This document shows positions 1-6,909 of a stretch of 10,215 nt of DNA, piece by piece. The stretch is taken from contig CAYPCH010000129.1 of the NCBI GenBank assembly GCA_964409165.1, positions 1-10,215 of the forward strand. Reading direction: 5' to 3'. The translations under genes and the position numbers were made by a program. The notes beneath the pieces are model-generated. The model was given only the letters and a program-made list of their open reading frames with translations. It was not told the origin of the DNA and ran no database searches. How positions within the stretch are numbered: position 1 is the first letter of the stretch; every line of letters begins with the position of its first letter. Source of the stretch: CAYPCH01 sp964409165. Lineage in GTDB: Bacteria > Bacillota > Clostridia > Acetivibrionales > Acetivibrionaceae.

Positions 1-24
1 AATAAGCTAATAAGCTAATAAGCA
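1..24. repeat. 8-bp tandem repeat AATAAGCT, three copies
   Basis: Three head-to-tail copies of AATAAGCT are visible, the third ending in A instead of T. They sit directly upstream of the ribosome binding site of the first gene. Because the unit is 8 bp long and contains TAA, the array puts stop codons in all three + frames. It may extend leftwards beyond the window. Its function is unknown; it may be replication slippage in an AT-rich spacer. Confidence 0.7.
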
Positions 25-40
25 ATATGAGGAGATATTA

Positions 41-514
41 ATGTTAAGAAGGCTGTTTATAGGTTTGCTGATTTTATCAGCATTAACTGCAGACGGGACA
101 ATTAATTCATATGTGATTGATTATATATGTGACTCTAATCTTTATTCGGATTCAGACAGGGCTATTTTTGAAAAGGGACAGCCTTTTAGGGCATCAGATG
201 TTTTTCTAAGCGCTGTTTCATCCGGTGGAGGCAGGCTAAAAGGAGAGAGAATTCTTCTTAATCCTTTGGCTTATATTATGGTTCGTAATATCGGACAGAG
301 TTCGGATATCTGCTTTAACAATTCCTTTGCAGGATGTTTCATATCCACTGAAGAACAGAGCAATAATAACGATATTAATACTCTATATGGAAATTTGAGT
401 CGCGGTATGGTATACCATACTGTTGGTTTGCAGTATTTGTGTTTGGACTTTACAGAGTTTGTCAAAAACAAAGATATTATGCTAATACAGTCAGACTCCT
501 CTCCCCCTTGTTGA
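41..514 (+). CDS. Small exported or membrane-anchored protein, unrecognised
   Basis: I do not recognise this 157-residue protein. The N-terminus (MLRR, then a hydrophobic stretch at about residues 5-16) looks like a signal peptide or signal anchor, but no clear A-x-A cleavage site is visible. The rest is polar, with an SSGGGR loop near residues 60-65 and an acidic/Asn-rich stretch near 104-113. Cysteines lie at 30, 91, 99, 134 and at the last residue, 157. The start is an ATG with GAGGAG at 29-34, a good spacing, which supports translation. It precedes a palindromic repeat element by 18 nt, and its own stop is upstream of that element, so it is not visibly truncated. The ORF is real by length, start site and signal sequence, but its function cannot be assigned. 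A surface or envelope role is only an inference from the N-terminus. Confidence 0.65.
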   Translation: MLRRLFIGLLILSALTADGTINSYVIDYICDSNLYSDSDRAIFEKGQPFRASDVFLSAVSSGGGRLKGERILLNPLAYIMVRNIGQSSDICFNNSFAGCFISTEEQSNNNDINTLYGNLSRGMVYHTVGLQYLCLDFTEFVKNKDIMLIQSDSSPPC

Positions 515-525
515 CAGGTTTTTAA

Positions 526-532
526 TCATTTA
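526..532. repeat. Left target-site duplication TCATTTA
   Basis: This 7-bp sequence abuts the left inverted repeat of the palindromic element and recurs at 666-672, abutting the right one. In both places the next base is C, so the duplication could be read as 8 bp with one base overlapping the element end. An exact match at both borders of a perfect palindrome supports insertion by a transposase making a 7-8 bp staggered cut. Confidence 0.65.
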
Positions 533-665
533 CTCAACTTTCCCACAGTATTTATGGGCTCTTTGCCACTAACGTAGCATTGCTCACCGCGATCAAAAAG
601 TAAACTTTTTGCCCTTAACTTGTGAGCAACCAGAGCCTCAAAATACTATAAGTGGGAAAGTTGAG
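533..665. repeat. 133-bp palindromic MITE-like element, complete copy
   Basis: The ends are perfect 14-bp inverted repeats: CTCAACTTTCCCAC at 533-546 against 652-665. Nested inside are further pairings: 547-553 with 641-647 (7 bp), 557-562 with 632-637 (6 bp), 580-587 with 622-629 (8 bp) and 594-601 with 604-611 (8 bp). A 17-nt strand (563-579) stays outside the main stem but can form a small hairpin of its own. The element is bordered by a 7-bp direct repeat, TCATTTA, at 526-532 and 666-672 (8 bp if the following C is counted). This is the signature of a transposition event. There is no coding capacity. A second copy starts near the window end. It best fits a miniature inverted-repeat transposable element mobilised in trans. 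A structured-RNA or terminator role is possible as well. Confidence 0.8.
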
Positions 666-672
666 TCATTTA
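666..672. repeat. Right target-site duplication TCATTTA
   Basis: This is the right-hand partner of the 526-532 copy. It directly follows the terminal GTTGAG of the palindromic element. Confidence 0.65.
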
Positions 673-710
673 CCTGTTGCCCATAATAGAATTTGTTTCT
701 AAGAAATGCA

Positions 711-763
711 TTTTTAACATTATTCTAACATTATCAAGTACTAGAAGTTACTAATGTTAAAAA
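711..763. promoter_or_regulatory. Putative operator: three TAACATTA motifs, 12-bp inverted repeat
   Basis: The arms TTTTTAACATTA (711-722) and TAATGTTAAAAA (752-763) are perfect 12-bp complements with a 29-nt spacer. Inside, TAACATTAT occurs twice as a direct repeat, at 715-723 and 726-734, an 11-bp period close to one helical turn. The third copy of TAACATTA is inverted at 752-759. Such multiple phased half-sites 40-90 nt upstream of the first gene of the secA operon look like a regulator binding region. A TTAACA (714-719) resembles a -35 box, but I find no convincing -10 at the right distance, so no promoter is assigned. AT-rich sequence makes chance repeats more likely, although 12 bp perfect plus a third copy is more than expected. 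Confidence 0.4.
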
Positions 764-803
764 GTAAGTATTGATATTATTTTGTAGTTGGTGAGGTGGA
801 ATC

Positions 804-1388
804 TTGCTATACCTTGTTGTGATTTTGGTTGCAGTAATTATTGGTATTGTAGCAGGCAGAAGCAATAAAAAGCGTTTAAAAACACGTGATGTCAGATTTC
901 ATAAGATATGGCTTGCTGTACCTGCATTTTTACTGCCTCTTATATCGGGAATACTAAGTTTTAAAGGAATAGATAGGATAAAATATTTCAGCCAGGCAAT
1001 AATGGGCACTGCTATAATACTTTTGCTTATCTGTTTATGGTTTAACAGGCAATATGTCGGGCTATGGTTTATTGGTCTGGGATCGTTTTTAAATGCTCTT
1101 GTTATGATGGTAAACGGGGGTATGATGCCTGTAGATGCTGGAGCTGTGCAAAAGGTCGGGTTAGTTGAGATGATAGATGTGCTTAAAACAGGAGCAGATA
1201 ACAAGCATATTATTCTTGGTGAAGGCACAAAATTGGGATTTCTTGCAGATATAATACCTTTGCCGGGATTTTGGGGTATCGGAATGAAAGTTATTAGTGT
1301 AGGGGACTTAGTTGTAGCACTGGGACTTTTTATATTTGTTTTTGAAATGTGCTATTTTTCGCAAAAAGTTGAGGAAAACTATAAATAA
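804..1388 (+). CDS. DUF5317-family integral membrane protein
   Basis: This 194-residue protein has about five hydrophobic segments, near residues 1-18, 35-53, 64-80, 84-103 and 162-185. A basic loop (about 20-33) follows the first segment, as expected for a cytoplasmic turn. The motif NGGMMPV at 104-110 and the C-terminal pattern of a glycine/proline-rich loop followed by ISVGDLVVALG agree with my recollection of the DUF5317 family of clostridial membrane proteins; its function is unknown. The start is TTG at 804, preceded by GAGGTGG at 793-799. The spacing is short but no better in-frame start exists. It lies 18 nt upstream of secA and is probably co-transcribed with it, which hints at, but does not prove, a role at the membrane linked to export. 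Confidence 0.8.
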   Translation: MLYLVVILVAVIIGIVAGRSNKKRLKTRDVRFHKIWLAVPAFLLPLISGILSFKGIDRIKYFSQAIMGTAIILLLICLWFNRQYVGLWFIGLGSFLNALVMMVNGGMMPVDAGAVQKVGLVEMIDVLKTGADNKHIILGEGTKLGFLADIIPLPGFWGIGMKVISVGDLVVALGLFIFVFEMCYFSQKVEENYK

Positions 1389-1406
1389 CGTTTTGGAGGC
1401 TTTATT

Positions 1407-4142
1407 ATGAAGAAAATTATTGAAAAAATTATAGGCAGTTATAGTGACAGAGAGCTTAAGAGAATATATCCGATTGTTGACAGGATAGAAGGTTTTGACG
1501 AGCAGATGCAGACACTTAGTGATGGAGAGCTCAAGGCTAAAACTCCCGAGTTCAAAAGGAGACTAAAAGAGGGAGAGACTCTTGACGATATACTTCCGGA
1601 AGCTTTTGCAGTGGTGAGGGAAGCTTCAAATAGAGTTCTAGGCATGAAGCATTACAGAGTTCAGCTCATAGGAGGTATAGTTCTTCATCAGGGAAGAATA
1701 TCCGAAATGAAGACTGGTGAAGGGAAAACGCTGGTTGCCACTTTGCCTGTGTATTTAAACGCCCTTGAAGGCAAAGGAGCCCATGTTGTTACCGTTAACG
1801 ACTATCTTGCCAAGCGTGACAGCGAATGGATGGGCAAGGTATATAACTTTCTTGGGTTAAGCGTGGGTCTTATAGTTCACGGCATTGACAATGACGAGAG
1901 AAGAGCTGCATATAACTGCGATATCACCTATGGGACAAATAATGAATATGGTTTTGATTATCTGAGGGATAACATGGTTATTTACAAGGAACACATGGTT
2001 CAAAGGGATCTTCATTATGCAATTGTGGACGAAGTGGACAGCATATTAGTAGACGAAGCAAGGACGCCTTTAATAATATCCGGGGCAGGAGATAAGTCAA
2101 CAGACCTCTACAAGAAAACCGATTCATTTGTTAGAAGACTTAAGGCTCAGGTATTTAAAGAGCTTGATGACAAACAGCATTCCGACGATATAGATGCAGA
2201 TTATATAGTGGATGAGAAGGCAAATACGGCAACCCTTACTGCAGATGGAGTAAAAAAGGCTGAAGCATATTTCGGTATTGAAAATCTATCCGACTCCGAT
2301 AACCTTACAATATCACACCATGTCAACCAAGCACTCAGAGCTCATGGTTTGATGAAGCTTGATAAGGACTATGTTGAGAAGGATGGAGAAATTATTATCG
2401 TTGATGAGTTTACAGGGCGTCTGATGTACGGCAGAAGGTATAGCGATGGACTCCATCAAGCTATAGAAGCGAAAGAAGGGGTAAAGGTTGAGAGGGAAAG
2501 CAAGACCCTTGCTACTATAACATTTCAGAACTATTTCAGAATGTATAAAAAGCTTTCCGGTATGACAGGTACTGCCCAGACGGAAGAAAAGGAGTTCCAG
2601 GATATATACAAGCTGGATGTAATAGTAATTCCGACCAATATGCCTATTATAAGGGTTGATAATCCCGACAGTGTATACAAAAATGAAACAGGAAAATTTA
2701 ATGCAGTTATTAATGATATAGTGGAATGCAATAAAAATGGACAGCCGGTTCTTATCGGAACAATTTCCATTGAAAAATCCGAGCTTCTGAGCTCTATTTT
2801 GAAGAAACGGGGTATTTCTCATCAGGTGCTGAATGCAAAATATCATGACAAGGAAGCTGAAATAATTGCCCAGGCAGGAAAGTTCGGTGCAGTTACAATA
2901 GCGACAAATATGGCAGGACGCGGAACCGATATAGTTTTAGGCGGTAATGCAGAATATATGGCCAAGCAGGAGATGAGAAGGAAAGGATATACTGATGAAC
3001 AGATAAATCAGGCCACAGGCTTTAATGATACCAATGATGCGGAAATACTCGAATCAAGGAGAGTTTTCCGTGATCTTTATGACGGTTTTAAAAAGATAAC
3101 AAATGTTGAACGGGAAAAAGTTGTTGAAGCCGGAGGACTTCATATAATAGGCACTGAAAGGCATGAGTCCAGGCGTATAGATAATCAGTTGAGAGGACGT
3201 TCCGGACGTCAGGGGGACCCTGGCTCTTCAAGATTTTATATTTCACTCGAAGATGACCTGATGAGACTCTTCGGTTCAGATAGGCTTACAGGAGTAGTAA
3301 ATGCATTAGGACTTGAAGAAGATCAGCCGATTGAACACAGGATGCTGAGTAATGCTATAGAAAATGCGCAGAAAAGAGTTGAAGGAAAGAACTTTTCAAT
3401 CAGGAAAAATGTACTCCAGTATGACGATGTTATGAACAAGCAGAGAGAGGTAATATACGAGCAGAGAAGAACGGTTTTGAACGGTGATAACCTTAAGGAT
3501 AGCTTTGTTAAGATGCTAGAAGGCATATCGGACTATATTGTCAATTTATATTGCAGTGAAAATCCTCATCCCGATATGTGGGATTGGGTTAGTCTGAGGT
3601 CGTATGCAGAAGGTGTATATGTGCCGGCGGACACCTTGAAATTTGATAAAAATGATATGGAGCAGATGGGAAAAGATGATTTAAGGAATATAATACTTGA
3701 ATCTATGACTAATAGGTATGATGAAAAGGAAAACGAATTGGGCTCTGAGCTTATGAGAGAGTTGGAGAGGGTAATACTTCTGAGAGTTGTGGATCAGAAG
3801 TGGATGGATCATATAGATGCCATGGATCAGCTGAAGCACGGTATACATCTCAGAGCATATGGACAAAGAGATCCTGTAATAGAATACAAGTTTGAAGGGT
3901 TTGATATGTTTGAGGAAATGATACGTAGTATTCAAGAGGATTCAACCAAACTGATTCTTAATACCCATATCAACCGAGAAAAGACATTACAACGTGAAAA
4001 AGTAGCAGAACCTGTAAATGCAACACATGGCGGTGATGATGTGAAAAAACCTGTTGTAAAGTCGCAAAAGGTAGGTCGTAACGATGCATGTCCTTGCGGC
4101 AGTGGTAAAAAATATAAAAAGTGCTGTGGACAGGATGCTTGA
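1407..4142 (+). CDS. secA: Preprotein translocase ATPase SecA
   Basis: SecA is the ATP-driven motor that pushes unfolded preproteins through the SecYEG channel at the cytoplasmic membrane. The 911-residue length is normal for clostridial SecA. Visible landmarks, in order, are the Walker A loop MKTGEGKT (101-108), the conserved TYGTNNEYGFDYLRDNM stretch (174-190), the Walker B/DEVD box (208-211), DEARTPLIISG (216-226), helicase motif TNMAGRGTD (500-508) and the arginine-finger region QLRGRSGRQGDPG (about 594-606). The C-terminal SEC-C zinc tail has Cys 895, 897, 906 and 907, which normally bind zinc and contact SecB or the membrane/ribosome. GGAGG at 1395-1399 sets the ATG start. Unlike many Firmicutes, where prfB follows secA, folC comes next here, 22 nt downstream. 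No defect is seen. Confidence 0.98.
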   Translation: MKKIIEKIIGSYSDRELKRIYPIVDRIEGFDEQMQTLSDGELKAKTPEFKRRLKEGETLDDILPEAFAVVREASNRVLGMKHYRVQLIGGIVLHQGRISEMKTGEGKTLVATLPVYLNALEGKGAHVVTVNDYLAKRDSEWMGKVYNFLGLSVGLIVHGIDNDERRAAYNCDITYGTNNEYGFDYLRDNMVIYKEHMVQRDLHYAIVDEVDSILVDEARTPLIISGAGDKSTDLYKKTDSFVRRLKAQVFKELDDKQHSDDIDADYIVDEKANTATLTADGVKKAEAYFGIENLSDSDNLTISHHVNQALRAHGLMKLDKDYVEKDGEIIIVDEFTGRLMYGRRYSDGLHQAIEAKEGVKVERESKTLATITFQNYFRMYKKLSGMTGTAQTEEKEFQDIYKLDVIVIPTNMPIIRVDNPDSVYKNETGKFNAVINDIVECNKNGQPVLIGTISIEKSELLSSILKKRGISHQVLNAKYHDKEAEIIAQAGKFGAVTIATNMAGRGTDIVLGGNAEYMAKQEMRRKGYTDEQINQATGFNDTNDAEILESRRVFRDLYDGFKKITNVEREKVVEAGGLHIIGTERHESRRIDNQLRGRSGRQGDPGSSRFYISLEDDLMRLFGSDRLTGVVNALGLEEDQPIEHRMLSNAIENAQKRVEGKNFSIRKNVLQYDDVMNKQREVIYEQRRTVLNGDNLKDSFVKMLEGISDYIVNLYCSENPHPDMWDWVSLRSYAEGVYVPADTLKFDKNDMEQMGKDDLRNIILESMTNRYDEKENELGSELMRELERVILLRVVDQKWMDHIDAMDQLKHGIHLRAYGQRDPVIEYKFEGFDMFEEMIRSIQEDSTKLILNTHINREKTLQREKVAEPVNATHGGDDVKKPVVKSQKVGRNDACPCGSGKKYKKCCGQDA

Positions 4143-4164
4143 GACAAGTAATCGGAGGAATAAG

Positions 4165-5463
4165 ATGAATTATGATGAGGCATTAGAGTATATACACGGA
4201 ACATTAAAATTTGGAGTAAAACTAGGACTTCATAATATACAGTTATTATTGGAGCTAATGGATAATCCTCACCATAAGCTAAAAGCCATACACATTGCAG
4301 GTACCAACGGCAAAGGCTCTACCACTGCTTTTATCAGCAGTATGCTTATAGAAGCAGGTTATAGGACGGGTATATTTACTTCACCTTATCTTGAGCGTTT
4401 TACCGAAAGGATAAAGATAGACAGGGATGAGATACAAAAGGAAGACCTTGCCAGAATAACAAGCTATGTCAAGGAAAAAGTTGATTTAATGATTAATATG
4501 GGATCAAACCATCCTACTGAGTTTGAAATAATTACAGCTATTGCTTTTCAATATTTCTACGAGATGAAATGTGACCTGATTGTGCTGGAAACAGGACTGG
4601 GTGGGAGGTTTGATTCAACAAACATAATTGATACATCGCTGGTTTCAGTTATAACTACAATAAGCTATGACCATATGAATATACTGGGAAATACCTTGTC
4701 CGAGATTGCTTATGAAAAAGCGGGAATTATAAAGGAAGATGGGGATGTTGTGCTTTATTCCCAGTCTTGTGAAGCTGAGAAGGTTTTTGCCGATGTAAGC
4801 AGGAAAAAGAGTTCTACTATTCATAAAGTAAGCTTTGACAGTGTCAGAATAAATAACTTTTCTGTTACTGGTCAGGGTTTTGATTATGATAACTTAAGAG
4901 ATATTCATATCTCATTATTAGGAGAACATCAGGTGAGAAATGCTGTTGTGGCTCTAGAATGTATCAGGGTTTTGAACCGGAAGGGATATCTGATATCTGA
5001 GAGTGCAATTAGAACCGGATTAAGTGCGGCCAGATGGCCCGGAAGGCTTGAAGTGTTGAAACACAAGCCTATTTTTCTGATTGACGGAGCTCACAACAGG
5101 GAAGGCGTACAAGTACTGACAAATTTTTTGAAAGAATATTTTCCGGGAAAAGAAATACTATTTATTGTAGGGGTTTTAAAGGATAAGGATTACAGAAGTT
5201 TTATAGAGCTTTGTGCGCCTATAGCAACAAGTTTTTGGACGGTGACTCCGAAAAGTGACAGAGCACTGCCAGCACAAACGCTAGCACATGTTATTGAACC
5301 CTATTGTAAAAATGTAATAGCAAATGATACAATTGAAGAGGCAATCGCGTCATGTTTAAATGCAGTTCAAGACGAAAGTGTTATATGTGCTTTCGGGTCG
5401 TTATACTATATTGGAGAAATCAGAAATATATTTAAATCTTTTGACAACGCAACAGGTATATAA
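4165..5463 (+). CDS. folC: Bifunctional folylpolyglutamate/dihydrofolate synthase
   Basis: FolC ligases add glutamate to folates, keeping them in the cell, and in many bacteria also join dihydropteroate to glutamate. With the ATG at 4165 the protein has 432 residues, a typical family length. It starts MNYDEALEYIHG, as FolC proteins do. The P-loop is AGTNGKGST (45-53). Other Mur-ligase-type landmarks are LETGLGGRFDSTN (141-153), YDHMNILG (168-175) with the following EIAYEKAGIIK, and DGAHN (307-311) opening the C-terminal domain. The open frame extends 27 codons upstream into the end of secA, but GGAGG at 4154-4158 placed 6 nt before 4165 and the family N-terminus fix the start there. It follows secA by 22 nt without a terminator, so co-transcription is likely. 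Whether it has both activities cannot be read from the sequence. Confidence 0.95.
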   Translation: MNYDEALEYIHGTLKFGVKLGLHNIQLLLELMDNPHHKLKAIHIAGTNGKGSTTAFISSMLIEAGYRTGIFTSPYLERFTERIKIDRDEIQKEDLARITSYVKEKVDLMINMGSNHPTEFEIITAIAFQYFYEMKCDLIVLETGLGGRFDSTNIIDTSLVSVITTISYDHMNILGNTLSEIAYEKAGIIKEDGDVVLYSQSCEAEKVFADVSRKKSSTIHKVSFDSVRINNFSVTGQGFDYDNLRDIHISLLGEHQVRNAVVALECIRVLNRKGYLISESAIRTGLSAARWPGRLEVLKHKPIFLIDGAHNREGVQVLTNFLKEYFPGKEILFIVGVLKDKDYRSFIELCAPIATSFWTVTPKSDRALPAQTLAHVIEPYCKNVIANDTIEEAIASCLNAVQDESVICAFGSLYYIGEIRNIFKSFDNATGI

Positions 5464-5485
5464 TAGTTAAAATAAATATAAAAGA

Positions 5486-5496
5486 GAGGGGGGGAG
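5486..5496 (+). promoter_or_regulatory. Ribosome binding site with a seven-G run
   Basis: GAGGGGGGGAG contains seven consecutive G (5488-5494), the Shine-Dalgarno element for the GTG start at 5501. It is notable in this AT-rich sequence because a G homopolymer here could change length by slippage and alter spacing or strength of translation initiation. Confidence 0.6.
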
Positions 5497-5500
5497 ATTT

Positions 5501-6646
5501 GTGATTGATTTTAAAAAAGAGCTTCAAAATTACCCGCCGGTGGATTTAAACAAATTGTCGGAAAGTAATCCTGACATGCCTGACAGTGTGAGCAATTCAA
5601 TCGTTCTATATAACAAAGCACTTGAAAATTTCCGTTTAAAGAGCGAAGATATTGCTATTATTGAGTTAAGGAAAGCTATTTCGTTGAACCCTGATTTTTA
5701 CGAAGCAATAAATCTTTTAGGGGTTTTTTATATTTATACAAAGGAGTATAAAAAGGCGGAGGAAACCCTGAAGAAAGTTATAAGTGCAGAGAGAAACAGC
5801 ATAAGGGCAATGGAATATCTGAAGGTAATTAATCCGGATTACAGCCCTTTGATTGAAAAACAGGGGAAAGCTAAAAGCAATAAGAAAAAAGGCAATATAG
5901 TAAAAAAGGAAAAGGAAACAAGAAAGAAAGCAGAGAGCTTTTCAAAACCGCTGAAAGGGTCTTTTGGTGTTGAGAAAAGTGACGGACAGGATATTATAAA
6001 AATTGCTGTCGGATTTATATTAGGAGCACTACTCATGCTTTTGATAATAAAAGTCGGTTTTTCGGATAAAGCAGTTGATACTTCAAATGATGTTGGTGAG
6101 GTACAGGACGATGTATATGCTATTAAAGAGAAATATGAAGTCAAGCTTCGAGACCAGAACGACAAGTATCGCGATATTGTCAGCAAGCTGGAGGAGGCAA
6201 ATGATAAAGTAAGCTATTATATTAACATTCCGAAACTTCTGGAAATTGAGAATCTAATTTTGCAAAAGGATTATCAGGTTGCAGCTGACAAGCTTATATC
6301 TTTGAAAAATGTTGAGTTTAAAGGAATAGAGAAAGAAAAATACGATAAATTGCTTGATGATACTATGACAAATGCTTCTTGGAATGTATTTTCCCAAGGT
6401 CGGAGTATGTTAGAAGCAAAAAAATATCAAGAAGCTTTGGATAATTTCAATAAAGCTGCATTGTATTCGGAAGACGACTGGCAGTACGCGAGCATAAATC
6501 TATATTATATGGGATACTGTTATAAGGAGCTCAATAATTATACAATGGCTATGCAGATTTTTGACGAGGTTATTGAAAAGTATCCTGCCAGTGTATATGC
6601 AGGTTATTCAAAAAGCAGGAAAAATGAGATGGAACAGCAAAACTAA
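5501..6646 (+). CDS. Membrane-anchored tetratricopeptide (TPR) repeat protein
   Basis: This 381-residue protein has a split architecture. The N-terminal part (about residues 30-100) carries TPR-like helix pairs, for example ALENFRLKSEDIAIIELRKA and the following NPDFYEAINLLGVFY. A strongly basic linker (about 120-152, rich in Lys) precedes one transmembrane helix at about 165-187. Beyond it comes a charged, probably coiled-coil segment (about 205-240), then C-terminal TPR-like units (about 292-366, with KKYQEALDNFNKAA and NYTMAMQIFDEVIEKYPAS). By the positive-inside rule the N-terminal TPRs should be cytoplasmic and the C-terminal ones outside. TPRs bind proteins, so a scaffold role is inferred, but no specific partner is known. 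The start is GTG after GAGGGGGGGAG (5486-5496). It lies 37 nt after folC and is the likely last gene of the secA operon. Confidence 0.8.
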   Translation: MIDFKKELQNYPPVDLNKLSESNPDMPDSVSNSIVLYNKALENFRLKSEDIAIIELRKAISLNPDFYEAINLLGVFYIYTKEYKKAEETLKKVISAERNSIRAMEYLKVINPDYSPLIEKQGKAKSNKKKGNIVKKEKETRKKAESFSKPLKGSFGVEKSDGQDIIKIAVGFILGALLMLLIIKVGFSDKAVDTSNDVGEVQDDVYAIKEKYEVKLRDQNDKYRDIVSKLEEANDKVSYYINIPKLLEIENLILQKDYQVAADKLISLKNVEFKGIEKEKYDKLLDDTMTNASWNVFSQGRSMLEAKKYQEALDNFNKAALYSEDDWQYASINLYYMGYCYKELNNYTMAMQIFDEVIEKYPASVYAGYSKSRKNEMEQQN

Positions 6647-6749
6647 CAAAACACAATATATTTATATACAAAAGTTTTTATGTTGTTTTGCACGGAATTT
6701 AAATACTATTTGCAAGGCATTTGGAATATATATACACTAGTGATACAAA

Positions 6750-6763
6750 GACAGTAGACTGTC
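6750..6763. promoter_or_regulatory. 14-bp palindrome upstream of the patatin gene
   Basis: GACAGT-AG-ACTGTC is a perfect dyad with 6-bp arms and a 2-bp spacer. It lies about 37 bp upstream of the candidate -35 box of the phospholipase gene and about 100 nt after the TPR gene. It could be an operator. With so short a loop it is a poor RNA hairpin and has no T-tract, so it is not a convincing terminator. The rest of the 263-nt gap 6647-6909 shows no other clear feature apart from the candidate promoter. Confidence 0.3.
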
Positions 6764-6799
6764 AAGTTCTGTAAAAATTTCCGGGTGATGTTTTAGAGC

Positions 6800-6827
6800 T
6801 TGCCTTTACGCAATGATTTACTATAAT
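6800..6827 (+). promoter_or_regulatory. Candidate sigma-A promoter for the patatin gene
   Basis: TTGCCT at 6800-6805 (4 of 6 matches to TTGACA) and a perfect TATAAT at 6822-6827 are separated by 16 nt. Transcription would start near 6834 and leave a leader of about 76 nt before the ATG at 6910. The placement in an intergenic region after the end of the secA operon makes it plausible, but it is a consensus reading only. Confidence 0.45.
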
Positions 6828-6909
6828 ATATCAAAGAGATTAATCGTACCCTAATGCTCTAGCTCAGGGAAGCTTGTAAGTTTTACTGTTTTAAAAAGGC
6901 GGGTAGTGC

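Noticed and set aside
594..611. Inner hairpin CAAAAAGT/ACTTTTTG as an independent terminator
   Set aside because: The stem is A-T only apart from its ends, and the sequence after it is GCCCTT-like rather than a T-tract. It is better explained as the tip of the palindromic element.
533..665. CRISPR array or attachment site
   Set aside because: There is one palindromic unit per locus, with no regularly spaced repeats or spacers and no integrase or tRNA nearby.
2313..2846. 177-codon open frame on the minus strand inside secA
   Set aside because: It lies fully antisense to a strongly conserved part of SecA, has no homologous features and no convincing ribosome binding site. Other minus-strand frames over secA, thrC and the TPR gene were dismissed for the same reason.
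4084..4164. Upstream extension of folC overlapping the end of secA (27 extra codons)
   Set aside because: The extra residues resemble no FolC N-terminus and overlap the conserved SecA zinc tail. The ATG at 4165 has a GGAGG 6 nt upstream and begins like other FolC proteins.
6647..6690. Possible terminator after the TPR gene: CAAAACA pairing with TGTTTTG
   Set aside because: The 7-bp stem is AT-rich with a 30-nt loop and no T-tract follows, so it does not look like an intrinsic terminator.
6720..6909. A riboswitch or an insertion-sequence end in the leader of the patatin gene
   Set aside because: I could not match any riboswitch consensus. The stretch around 6757-6780 faintly recalls an IS terminus, but no paired end, transposase or direct repeat is visible.
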